This document shows, piece after piece, positions 34,681 through 42,215 of a stretch of DNA of 64,000 nucleotides (positions are counted from its first letter, which is position 1; each line of letters begins with the position of its first letter). The position numbers and the translations under genes are program-made. The notes under the pieces were generated by a model. That model was not told the origin of the DNA and made no database searches. It saw only the letters and a list, made by a program, of their open reading frames with translations. Source of the DNA: Gelidibacter salicanalis (GTDB lineage: Bacteria; Bacteroidota; Bacteroidia; Flavobacteriales; Flavobacteriaceae); NCBI RefSeq assembly GCF_007997285.1, contig NZ_VORX01000003.1:434001-498000 (forward strand), given 5' to 3'.

Positions 34681-35784
34681 ATGTCAGATCAGGACTTAAT
34701 TTTCATTCTTGCACTTCAAAATGTGCCGAAAATAGGCGACATCACAGCCAAAAAACTGATCGCCCACTGCGGTTCTGCAGAAGCTGTATTCAGAGAAAAG
34801 AAGCAACAGCTCTTAAAAATTGATGGGATTGGAGGCAGCATGTTGGAAGATATTTTTAATAATAGTCATGTCTTGGCTGCAGAAAACGAACTGAAATTTA
34901 TCAGAGACAACAATATCCAACCCTTATATTTTATGGATAATAGTTATCCTGAAAAATTAAAGCATTGTATTGACGGTCCCATTCTATTGTTTCAGGCGGG
35001 CCAAGTCAATCTGAAACGTCAGCGTTTGATCAGCATTGTGGGGACTCGCAAAATCACGTCTTCTGGGGTGGCATTTTGTGAACAGTTGATTGAACAATTG
35101 GCAGTTTTTAATCCGGTAATCATTTCCGGGTTTGCTTATGGCACGGATATTACCGCCCAAAAAGCGGCCGTAAAGCACAAATTGCAAACGGTGGGCTGTT
35201 TGGCTCATGGCTTGAATCAAATCTATCCTAAAGTTCACAAACGCTATGTGGCGGAGATTGAGCAAAACGGCGGTTTTTTAACCGAATTTTGGAGCACCTC
35301 CCATCCTGAACGGGAAAATTTCTTAAAGCGCAATCGGATTATTGCCGGCGTCAGTGAAGCTACCATTGTCATCGAGTCTGCAGAACGGGGCGGAAGTCTG
35401 GTTACGGCTGATATTGCCAATTCTTATAATCGTGATGTGTTTGCGGTGCCAGGAAGAACCACGGATGCGCAAAGTACAGGATGTAATAATCTGATTAAGT
35501 ATCAAAAAGCCCATTTGTTGTCAAACCCTATGGACGTTCCTTATATTTTGAATTGGGAACTTGAAAACGAAAAAAAGCCAGCCATTCAAAAACAGCTCTT
35601 TGTGGAATTGGAAGCGGACGAAAAAATCATCTATAATTATCTGAAATCTAAGGAGCAACAATTGTTAGATAGTATAGCTCTAGAATGTCGTATGCCTATT
35701 TTTAAAGTAGCCGGCGTACTTTTGAATATGGAATTGAAAGGCGTAATTAGACCACTTCCCGGGAAGTTGTTTGAAGTGATTTAA
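34681..35784 (+). CDS. dprA: DNA-processing protein DprA
   Basis: A 367-residue protein that loads RecA on incoming single-stranded DNA in transformation. An N-terminal helix-hairpin-helix part (NVPKIGDITAKKLI and KIDGIGGSML) precedes the Rossmann-like core with SIVGTRKITSSG, ISGFAYGTDITAQKAA, FLKRNRIIAGVSEATIVIESAERGGSL and FAVPG. The C-terminal winged-helix-like DprA domain (IYNYLKSKEQQLLDSIALEC) is present. It is complete and divergent from the SPOR gene. Confidence 0.94.
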   Translation: MSDQDLIFILALQNVPKIGDITAKKLIAHCGSAEAVFREKKQQLLKIDGIGGSMLEDIFNNSHVLAAENELKFIRDNNIQPLYFMDNSYPEKLKHCIDGPILLFQAGQVNLKRQRLISIVGTRKITSSGVAFCEQLIEQLAVFNPVIISGFAYGTDITAQKAAVKHKLQTVGCLAHGLNQIYPKVHKRYVAEIEQNGGFLTEFWSTSHPERENFLKRNRIIAGVSEATIVIESAERGGSLVTADIANSYNRDVFAVPGRTTDAQSTGCNNLIKYQKAHLLSNPMDVPYILNWELENEKKPAIQKQLFVELEADEKIIYNYLKSKEQQLLDSIALECRMPIFKVAGVLLNMELKGVIRPLPGKLFEVI

Positions 35785-35921
35785 TAAACTTAATTGCTGG
35801 AATTATTGAAATAACCCCCTCGCCTTTTGCTTAGGTTCTGAAGCAAAAGCCACTCTTGCTTTAAAAGGAGGAGAAGTTTAGCTTTTACTTTTAGTATTAA
35901 AAATTTTGTTGAGTAATGAAT

Positions 35922-35985
35922 CCCTTCCCTTTTTTAAGGGAAGGTGGCTTTGAACTCTAAAAAGAGTTCAAAGCCGGAAGGGTTT
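35922..35985. terminator. Compound hairpin between dprA and trpS
   Basis: CCTTCCCTT (35923-35931) pairs with AAGGGAAGG (35936-35944). A perfect 12-bp stem follows, GGCTTTGAACTC (35946-35957) with GAGTTCAAAGCC (35964-35975). CCCTTCC (35922-35928) can instead pair with GGAAGGG (35976-35982), enclosing the 12-bp stem, and TTTTATTA follows. It sits between two convergent genes and could terminate both. Confidence 0.65.
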
Positions 35986-36001
35986 TATTAAACCTGATTA
36001 T

Positions 36002-36970
36002 TTAGTACCCAATCTTCTTGCGTACACGTGCCAAGACGTCATCTGCTACAATTTTAGCTTTTTCAGCGCCAACGGCCAATGCTTTTTCGATTTCCTCGAG
36101 ATTGTTCATGTAGTAATTGTAACGCTCACGAGGCCTTTCAAATTTTGCTAAAATCAATTCGTATAAAGCTTGCTTAGCGTGGCCGTAACCATAATTGCCT
36201 TGCTCGTAGTTTTGCTTCATCGTGCTAATGTCTTCATCAGACGCCAATAAACTGTACAGTGCAAAACAGTTACAGGTACTCCAGTCTTTTGGTTCTTCTA
36301 AAGGTGTGCTGTCTGTCTCAATAGACATGATTTGTTTGCGCAACTGTTTTTCTGGTAGAAAAATATTGATATAATTATTTTTGCTCTTGCTCATTTTGGC
36401 CCCGTCAGTTCCCGGAATAAGCATATTGTTTTCTTGTATTTTACCTTCCGGAAGTACAAATGTTTCACCCATTTTAGCGTGAAAACGCGACGCGACATCA
36501 CGGGTCATTTCAATATGTTGCAATTGGTCTTTTCCTACTGGTATAATTTCAGCATCGTATAATAAAATATCCGCAGCCATCAGCATTGGGTAAGTAAACA
36601 AGCCCGCATTCACATCCTCCAATCTATCGGCTTTATCTTTAAACCCGTGCGCTAAGGTTAGGCGTTGGTACGGAAAAAAGCAGCTTAAATACCAACTTAA
36701 TTCGGTGGTTTGTGGCACATCGCTCTGACGGTAAAAAACAACGTTGTCAATATTTAAATCAAAAGCGAGCCAGGTTGCCGCAACGCTGTAGGTATTGTGT
36801 CTTAAAGTTTCCGCATCTTTAATTTGAGTTAGAGAATGCATGTCTGCAATAAATAGAAACGAGTTGTTATTGGTGTCATTCGCCATCTCTATTGCCGGGA
36901 GGATCGCCCCTAAAATATTTCCTAAATGTGGGGTGCCCGTACTTTGTATGCCTGTAAGAATTCTTGCCAT
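36002..36970 (-). CDS. trpS: Tryptophanyl-tRNA synthetase
   Basis: A 322-residue class I synthetase. The HIGH-like motif is TGTPHLGNILGA (about residues 9-20) and the KMSKS motif is GAKMSKSKNN. FPYQRLTLAHGFKD and PVGKDQLQHIEMTRD are the conserved tryptophan-site segments. The ATG at 36970 is used because the ten extra upstream codons come from a palindromic repeat. A promoter with exact boxes lies at 37027-37057, giving a leader of about 50 nt that contains the hairpin. Confidence 0.96.
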   Translation of the reverse strand: MARILTGIQSTGTPHLGNILGAILPAIEMANDTNNNSFLFIADMHSLTQIKDAETLRHNTYSVAATWLAFDLNIDNVVFYRQSDVPQTTELSWYLSCFFPYQRLTLAHGFKDKADRLEDVNAGLFTYPMLMAADILLYDAEIIPVGKDQLQHIEMTRDVASRFHAKMGETFVLPEGKIQENNMLIPGTDGAKMSKSKNNYINIFLPEKQLRKQIMSIETDSTPLEEPKDWSTCNCFALYSLLASDEDISTMKQNYEQGNYGYGHAKQALYELILAKFERPRERYNYYMNNLEEIEKALAVGAEKAKIVADDVLARVRKKIGY

Positions 36971-36976
36971 GTTTAC

Positions 36977-36994
36977 TTCCCGCGAAAGCGGGAA
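36977..36994 (-). repeat. Start-proximal palindromic hairpin in the trpS leader
   Basis: On the sense (minus) strand: GAGA, then TTCCCGC, loop TTTC, GCGGGAA, ending 6 nt before the trpS ATG. A perfect 7-bp stem. The same plan precedes hemE (TTCTTGC/GCAGGAA) and atpH. Confidence 0.75.
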
Positions 36995-37026
36995 TCTCAT
37001 TTAATTAAACAAAATTATTTATACCG

Positions 37027-37057
37027 CAAAGGTAATTTTTTTGAAGGAATAGCTCAA
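37027..37057 (-). promoter_or_regulatory. Promoter of trpS
   Basis: Minus strand: TTG (37057-37055), a 20-nt spacer and TACCTTTG (37034-37027). A second exact box, TAATTTTG, lies at 37017-37010 but without a well-spaced TTG. Confidence 0.7.
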
Positions 37058-37067
37058 TTAATTTAAT

Positions 37068-37075
37068 TAGTTTTG
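37068..37075 (+). promoter_or_regulatory. -7 box of plsC
   Basis: TAGTTTTG, exact TAnnTTTG, ends 6 nt before the ATG at 37082. A TTG lies at 37041-37043, 24 nt upstream. If used, the plsC mRNA would be close to leaderless. Confidence 0.42.
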
Positions 37076-37081
37076 GACCCG

Positions 37082-37846
37082 ATGAAAATTTTGAAATACG
37101 CATTCTGGATTCTATACCGCATTTGGTTCTATGTACTCGTGGCCTTGCCAATACTAATTATGTTTCCTTTTTTAGTAATTTCAATTTTGAAAGAAGAATG
37201 GTATCCTTATTTTTTTAAGATGGCACAATTTTGGGCCGCTTTTATCTTGATGGGGATGGGGTTTCGCTGGACTGTTAAAAGAGCGCAAACTCCAGAACCT
37301 GATAAAAGCTACATGTTTGTGGCCAACCATACCTCTATGGCAGATATCATGCTGATGTTGGTGAGTGTGAAAAATCCTTTTGTATTTGTGGGCAAGGCGG
37401 AGTTGGCTAAAATTCCACTATTTGGGTTTTTCTATAAACGTACCTGCATTTTGGTAGACCGAAGCTCTGAAAAAAGCAGAAAAGCCGTGTTTTTAAGGGC
37501 TCAAAAAAGATTAAAACAAGGGATGAGTATTTGTATTTTCCCTGAAGGCGGTGTGCCTCATGAAGATGTTGTATTAGACGACTTTAAGGATGGCGCTTTC
37601 AGATTGGCTATTAATCACCAAATTCCCGTTGTTCCAATGACTTTTGCGGATAATAAAAAGCGATTTTCTTATGTGTTTTTTAGTGGCGGTCCAGGGAAGA
37701 TGCGGGTTACAGTGCATAAATTCCTAAGTACCGAAGGTTTGACTTCAAAGGATGCCAAGGTGTTAAATGAGCAGGCCAGAACTATTATTCTTACACAGTT
37801 GTTGGCCTCTCATAAAATTAAAAAAGCTACTCTTGGCACAGAGTAG
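37082..37846 (+). CDS. plsC: 1-acyl-sn-glycerol-3-phosphate acyltransferase
   Basis: A 254-residue membrane enzyme of phospholipid synthesis that makes phosphatidic acid. Two N-terminal membrane segments are followed by the acyltransferase motifs NHTSMADIML (HxxxxD) and IFPEGGV, with PVVPMTFADN as the third block. A TTG three codons upstream is in frame but overlaps the likely -7 box, so the ATG at 37082 is preferred. It is divergent from trpS and ends inside its terminator stem. Confidence 0.92.
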   Translation: MKILKYAFWILYRIWFYVLVALPILIMFPFLVISILKEEWYPYFFKMAQFWAAFILMGMGFRWTVKRAQTPEPDKSYMFVANHTSMADIMLMLVSVKNPFVFVGKAELAKIPLFGFFYKRTCILVDRSSEKSRKAVFLRAQKRLKQGMSICIFPEGGVPHEDVVLDDFKDGAFRLAINHQIPVVPMTFADNKKRFSYVFFSGGPGKMRVTVHKFLSTEGLTSKDAKVLNEQARTIILTQLLASHKIKKATLGTE

Positions 37847-37851
37847 CTTTT
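37822..37851 (+). terminator. Terminator of plsC
   Basis: AAAAGCTACTC (37822-37832), loop TTGGCACA, GAGTAGCTTTT (37841-37851). The stem overlaps the last codons of plsC. The flanking A and T runs allow use from either side, so it could also end the convergent beta-barrel operon. Confidence 0.78.
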
Positions 37852-37896
37852 CCTAAGTATTGCATTGCTGCAATATCTATCTAACCAACTAAAAAA

Positions 37897-39405
37897 CTAA
37901 AATTTAAAACTAAATCCGGTATAGACCCCAATGTAATATGGTCTAAAATCGCCGGAAGTATTGGTAAACGTATTGATTTGGTATTTGAACATCGGCTCCA
38001 GATTAAGCCTTAACATGCGCGATAGGTTATAATTAAATCCCAAACCAAAATTGGCACTATAACTGGTACTGTTAATATTGTTGGCTTCTCCTATAAGTGC
38101 TCTCTGATTTTCCAAAACTGAAAACACTTCGTTATTGTTAAGAAAAAGGGTGCTAAAACCACCAATTATATTGAACCCGAATTTACGGTCAATAATCGTG
38201 TATTCCATCTCTAAGGGAATTTCAATATAACCAAATTGCTGCTCCAGAGCTCCTTCAGTATTAGAAACTAAAGCTTGTGGTGCAGAATTATTGCTGAGGT
38301 TGGACGTGCTCAGAAAGCTATTGGAACTCCCATGATTTCTAAAATTAATATTTTGCAACTGATTGGTTTTTGCTGCTGAACCAAAACTATTCAATTGGTT
38401 ATATGCCATTACCCCATTCGTGCTATATCCTAAATTGACTTTATTGATACCTGCTCTTACCTTTATTTTGTCCGATATGGCGTAACTTCCGTTGATCCCG
38501 TAACTCATATTCACTTCGCCACTTTTGCTGTTATTTACAAACTGACCATCAATAGAGGAACCTTTTCCTAAAGTATTAAAATAAACCGGCGCGACAGTAG
38601 GCGTGATGTTCCATCTGTTGGGTTGCGTATCAGGATCTTCTTTACGGATAGCATTAGCTTCAGCAATAGCCTCCTCAATGCTATCATCGTTTTTACTTAA
38701 AGTGATGGACTCTTCGGGATCTGAAGGTAATTCTAAAGTTTGTTTTTCCTCTGGATTTTGAATGGGTGTTTGCGCCATTTTTAAAGCCTCACTTTTAGCG
38801 TTTGCAATAGCATCATTGGTCTTGTGGTCTCGTTTGTAAATGTCATCCTTAGATTTCGGTTGTGGTAGATTTGGAGTGTTTTTCACTACTGCTTTATTTT
38901 CTGTTTTAGCGCTTATGCTGTTTGCTTTGGACGCTGCGTTATTTAGAATTAAGGGAGCATTGGTGTTTTCTTTAGTAGGTGTGTTGCCGACAATTTGGGT
39001 GGCTGCATTGGTGTGGGGATTAATTGTAGGCGCTGTTTGGTTGAGAGTAGGATTTCCATTTGATGGTTCCGAATCTTCCGCTGAAGTGACGATTTTAGTG
39101 GCATTCTCATAAGATTCTGTGACAGAAGATGCTGATGTATCTTGTACTTTCTCAGTCCCAACCATTTGGTTTTCGGGAGTAAATTCGCCATTTTTAGTTT
39201 CAAATATTATACTGCCCACCGTGAATAATAACGCTAACAGAGCCGCAACACCTGCTAATTTCCACCATAATGGTATCACACGTCGTTTGCGTTCATCTTT
39301 ATGTAGGGCATTATGAATGTTCTCCCAAACAGCGTCATCAGGAGTGGCTTCGAAATTTTTGAATTTCTCCTGAAAAAGACGGTCTATATGTTTTTTATCG
39401 TTCAT
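37897..39405 (-). CDS. Membrane-anchored protein with C-terminal outer-membrane beta-barrel domain, partner of an ECF sigma factor
   Basis: A 502-residue protein with an unusual layout. A cytosolic N-terminus (MNDKKHIDRLFQEKFKNFEATPDDAVWENI) resembles anti-sigma-like regulators, and one membrane helix follows (about residues 47-68, WWKLAGVAALLALLFTVGSII). Then comes a 190-residue linker rich in Asn, Thr, Ser, Glu and Lys. From about residue 265 a porin-like beta-barrel region (ITPTVAPVYFNTLG, FGYIEIPLEMEYTI, LNLEPMFKYQ) ends in a terminal phenylalanine. Its ATG abuts the stop of the sigma gene. It may span the whole envelope or be a regulator with a beta-rich sensor domain. Confidence 0.75.
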   Translation of the reverse strand: MNDKKHIDRLFQEKFKNFEATPDDAVWENIHNALHKDERKRRVIPLWWKLAGVAALLALLFTVGSIIFETKNGEFTPENQMVGTEKVQDTSASSVTESYENATKIVTSAEDSEPSNGNPTLNQTAPTINPHTNAATQIVGNTPTKENTNAPLILNNAASKANSISAKTENKAVVKNTPNLPQPKSKDDIYKRDHKTNDAIANAKSEALKMAQTPIQNPEEKQTLELPSDPEESITLSKNDDSIEEAIAEANAIRKEDPDTQPNRWNITPTVAPVYFNTLGKGSSIDGQFVNNSKSGEVNMSYGINGSYAISDKIKVRAGINKVNLGYSTNGVMAYNQLNSFGSAAKTNQLQNINFRNHGSSNSFLSTSNLSNNSAPQALVSNTEGALEQQFGYIEIPLEMEYTIIDRKFGFNIIGGFSTLFLNNNEVFSVLENQRALIGEANNINSTSYSANFGLGFNYNLSRMLRLNLEPMFKYQINTFTNTSGDFRPYYIGVYTGFSFKF

Positions 39406-39948
39406 TTATAAACTCTGCGAATTAAATTGTGTTTTGTAGTGCTCAATTTTATCTTTTAAAATCATCCGGGCCCGAGCGAGATTCGATTTTGAGGTTCCTG
39501 TGGAAATATCTAACATGTCAGCAATTTCTTTATGTGAATAATCATCCAGAACATAAAGATTGAATACCAATCTATACCGGTCAGGCAATTCTTGGATGAT
39601 GCCTAATAGAAAATCAAGACTAACCTCATCCTCATTAATTTCAATGGCTACGTCTTCAATTTGATCTTCATTGACAATATCAAAAACACCCACAGTTCTG
39701 TAGCGCTGAAGCGCTGTATTGATGGTAATGCGCTTCATCCAACCTTCTAAGGAACCTTTGTGGCTGAACTGATCTATCTTGTTAAAAATGGTTACAAAGG
39801 CATCTTGCAGATTGTCCTGGGCCTCCGCATAATTCTTTGAATACTTCAGACACAGCGAAAATAATTTGCCCGAGAAGAGCTTGTATATTTGGCTTTGTGC
39901 TTGCGCATCATTTTTTTTACAATTGATGATGAGTTGCTCTAAACTCAC
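39406..39948 (-). CDS. ECF-type RNA polymerase sigma factor
   Basis: A 180-residue sigma-70 family protein with only regions 2 and 4. Region 2 is LFSLCLKYSKNYAEAQDNLQDAFVTIFNKIDQF; region 4 contains LPDRYRLVFNLYVLDDYSHKEIADMLDISTGTSKSNLARAR with the helix-turn-helix. It begins with GTG, 10 bp after the stop of the lipoprotein gene, and its stop TAA is followed directly by the ATG of the membrane/beta-barrel gene. The partner is probably that downstream protein. Confidence 0.93.
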   Translation of the reverse strand: MSLEQLIINCKKNDAQAQSQIYKLFSGKLFSLCLKYSKNYAEAQDNLQDAFVTIFNKIDQFSHKGSLEGWMKRITINTALQRYRTVGVFDIVNEDQIEDVAIEINEDEVSLDFLLGIIQELPDRYRLVFNLYVLDDYSHKEIADMLDISTGTSKSNLARARMILKDKIEHYKTQFNSQSL

Positions 39949-39958
39949 AGGTATGGGA

Positions 39959-40387
39959 TTAATGAGTTATTTTTTCACCGTTTTCTACTACAGGCACTTC
40001 TACAATATAATATAAATCTGTGCCGCTGTCATCTTTGCCCTGCCAAAATTTAAATACATAAGTGCCATTACTGGTCACTTTAAAGTTAAATGTAGCTTCC
40101 ACTTCTGAGGTGATATCCAATCCACAATCTTGATTAGGATATTCGGCATCGATTACCGCTACAGTACGCTGATTCAAATCGCGCGAATAATAGAAATCAT
40201 AAAAAGCGGAGCATCCAGCGGGTCTGATATAGGTAACAGTGATGGGGTAAACTTTGCCAAGAACAAACTCTTCTGGGATATCTACGCTTTCAATCGGTAA
40301 AATTTTAGTGTAAAATTCGTTGGAATCATCAATACTACAAGACGCCAAAGTTAGTAGTACAACACATAAAAAAATGAGCTTTTTCAT
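39959..40387 (-). CDS. Hypothetical lipoprotein upstream of the ECF sigma gene
   Basis: A 142-residue lipoprotein with signal MKKLIFLCVVLLTLASC. The mature domain (SNEFYTKILPIESVDIPEEFVLGKVYPITVTY, then FKVTSNGTYVFKFWQGKD) looks like a beta-sandwich. It contains two more cysteines (AGCSAFYD and NQDCGLD) that could form a disulfide. I do not recognise the family. As first gene of the sigma operon it may act in signal sensing or simply be a cotranscribed envelope protein. Confidence 0.72.
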   Translation of the reverse strand: MKKLIFLCVVLLTLASCSIDDSNEFYTKILPIESVDIPEEFVLGKVYPITVTYIRPAGCSAFYDFYYSRDLNQRTVAVIDAEYPNQDCGLDITSEVEATFNFKVTSNGTYVFKFWQGKDDSGTDLYYIVEVPVVENGEKITH

Positions 40388-40462
40388 AAGATATAGTTTA
40401 AATAAAAATCTTTTTCATTTATTAGATGCTGCACGATCTTAAAGGTTGCGTTGTAAACAAAA

Positions 40463-40486
40463 AAAATCCCTTCAGAAAGGGATTTT
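40463..40486 (-). terminator. Terminator of recA
   Basis: AAAATCCCTT (40463-40472) pairs with AAGGGATTTT (40477-40486), loop CAGA. On the minus strand a T-run follows. It lies 37 bp after the recA stop. Confidence 0.82.
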
Positions 40487-40523
40487 AATAATTTAGTGGC
40501 TGTCTTACAAACTTAAGCGTTGT

Positions 40524-41540
40524 TTACTCTTCGCCTGAAGTTGCTGCTTTGGCAATTTTTCTAACCTTAGCTTCCAACTCATCCATCAATTCAGGATTGT
40601 CTTTTATCAAGGCTTTCACAGCATCTCTACCTTGCCCTAATTTTGTATCTTCATAGCTGAACCATGACCCGCTTTTCTTAACGATTTCATGTTCTACAGC
40701 GATATCTAAAATTTCCCCAACTTTAGAGATTCCTTCGCCATACATAATGTCAAATTCTGCCATTTTAAAAGGTGGTGCAACTTTATTCTTCACCACTTTT
40801 ACCCGTGTTTTATTACCAGAAACATTACCATCTGTCTCTTTAATTTGAGTTGAACGTCTAATATCCAAACGTACAGAGGCATAAAATTTTAAGGCATTAC
40901 CACCTGTAGTGGTTTCAGGGTTTCCAAACATTACCCCAATTTTTTCACGTAATTGGTTAATAAAAATCACGGTACAGTTGGTTTTGCTAATAGAACCCGT
41001 TAATTTTCTCAAAGCTTGAGACATCAATCGTGCATGCAGACCCATTTTAGAGTCGCCCATCTCACCTTCAATCTCACTTTTAGGAGTTAATGCAGCCACA
41101 GAATCGATGACTACGATATCAATAGCGCCTGAACGGATTAAATTATCGGCAATTTCTAAAGCTTGCTCCCCATTATCAGGTTGAGAAATGATCAAGTTTT
41201 CTAAATCTACCCCTAATTTTTCAGCGTAAGTTCTATCAAATGCATGTTCCGCATCAATAAAGGCGGCAATGCCACCGGTTTTTTGTGCTTCTGCTATGGC
41301 ATGTAAGGTTAAAGTTGTTTTACCAGAAGATTCCGGTCCGTATATTTCGATAACCCTTCCACGTGGATATCCACCAACGCCTAAGGCAATATCCAATCCT
41401 AGAGATCCTGAAGAAATGGCATCAACATCTACCACGGCCTTGTCACTCATTTTCATTACAGTCCCTTTGCCATAGGCTTTATCCAACTTGTCTAAAGTTA
41501 GTTTTAGGGCTTTTAGTTTTGCTTCTTTTTCACTACTCAT
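40524..41540 (-). CDS. recA: Recombinase RecA
   Basis: A 338-residue DNA-strand exchange ATPase and SOS coprotease. Walker A is [10 protein letters not shown] (about residues 67-76), followed by [25 protein letters not shown] and the L2 region [29 protein letters not shown]. The C-terminal tail is short and acidic (AATSGEE). It is a single gene with a clear terminator. No LexA-type box was recognised upstream. Confidence 0.98.
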   Translation of the reverse strand: MSSEKEAKLKALKLTLDKLDKAYGKGTVMKMSDKAVVDVDAISSGSLGLDIALGVGGYPRGRVIEIYGPESSGKTTLTLHAIAEAQKTGGIAAFIDAEHAFDRTYAEKLGVDLENLIISQPDNGEQALEIADNLIRSGAIDIVVIDSVAALTPKSEIEGEMGDSKMGLHARLMSQALRKLTGSISKTNCTVIFINQLREKIGVMFGNPETTTGGNALKFYASVRLDIRRSTQIKETDGNVSGNKTRVKVVKNKVAPPFKMAEFDIMYGEGISKVGEILDIAVEHEIVKKSGSWFSYEDTKLGQGRDAVKALIKDNPELMDELEAKVRKIAKAATSGEE

Positions 41541-41732
41541 TTGTTGTTCTTTTTCTAAATTTTATCGAAGCTAAATTACGACAATTTTTCCTCTTTGATC
41601 AGGATATCGCGCAACCTTTTTGTTGTTTTTACATCTACATGATAAGATGGGGAAATCACGCTATGAAAAAACCCTTTTTATCTGAATTATAACATACTGC
41701 AGATGAAATTTTTTATCAAAATTGTTTTTAAC

Positions 41733-41889
41733 AAGGCTTTGGGCCTTTCAGTTTCCATTACTGTAAATGGGAATTGTAAATCTGACGGTGGCTAGCTCGT
41801 AATGTAAATTTGTAAATTGATATTTAAAATTTATACTAACGAGTTAGTCCTCAAAAAAGCACCCCAGATTGATCTGCGGTGCTTTTTTT
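41733..41889 (+). ncRNA. Candidate structured small RNA ending in an orphan terminator
   Basis: Consecutive stems: AAGGC/GCCTT (41733-41747), TTTCCATT/AATGGGAA (41752-41773), CTAGCTCGT/ACGAGTTAG (41792-41847 with G-T pair), then a long terminator hairpin AAAAAAGCACC/GGTGCTTTTTT with inner CAGAT/ATCTG (41853-41889). Neither neighbouring gene ends here (recA and trhO diverge), so the terminator has no obvious owner. No promoter matching TAnnTTTG was seen, and no known RNA family was recognised. Confidence 0.4.
41853..41889 (+). terminator. Orphan intrinsic terminator
   Basis: AAAAAAGCACC, C, CAGAT, TG, ATCTG, C, GGTGCTTTTTTT: a two-part stem of 16 pairs with one internal mismatch and a T7 tail. 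Confidence 0.8.
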
Positions 41890-41995
41890 GTTTTAAATAA
41901 TGGAGAGATGGAGATTGAAGATTACAGATTGAAGATTGCTGACCCGCCCGAACGTACCTTTTCGGTACGGGTGGGTTGCTGAATGTTGATTGTTG

Positions 41996-42163
41996 ACTCA
42001 GTACTGAACACTGCCAACTGCCAACTGAAGACTGAGGACTGCCAACTGAATACTGCCAACTGAATACTGCCAACTGAATACTGCCAACTGAATACTGAGG
42101 ACTGAATACTGCCAACTGAGTACTGAGGACTGCAAACTGTAGACTGAAGACCAAACACTGCCC
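41996..42163. repeat. 24-unit heptanucleotide array ACTGNNN
   Basis: 168 bp made of 24 consecutive 7-bp units without a single insertion or deletion. Twenty-two begin ACTG; the exceptions are the first (ACTCAGT) and ACCAAAC at 42150. Frequent units are ACTGAAT and ACTGCCA, which alternate from 42045 to 42093 to give a 14-bp superperiod. The array stops 12 bp before the trhO -7 box. Confidence 0.92.
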
Positions 42164-42175
42164 AAATTTTTTCCC

Positions 42176-42183
42176 TATCTTTG
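42176..42183 (+). promoter_or_regulatory. -7 promoter box of trhO
   Basis: TATCTTTG, exact TAnnTTTG, 32 nt before the ATG. The -33 position falls within the last heptads and has no TTG. Confidence 0.55.
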
Positions 42184-42215
42184 CCCCACTTTAACCTTAA
42201 CATAATTAGTATAGC

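Larger units (their letters stand above)
41541..42215. other. 675-bp intergenic region between divergent recA and trhO
   Basis: No protein gene is supported. From left to right it holds: an AT-rich stretch; three hairpins and a terminator at 41733-41889 (candidate RNA); a G+C-richer bulged hairpin with ACCCGCCCG and CGGGTGGGT arms (41942-41976); a 24-unit heptanucleotide array (41996-42163); and a -7 box for trhO. Open frames across the heptads are by-products of the repeat. Confidence 0.75.
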
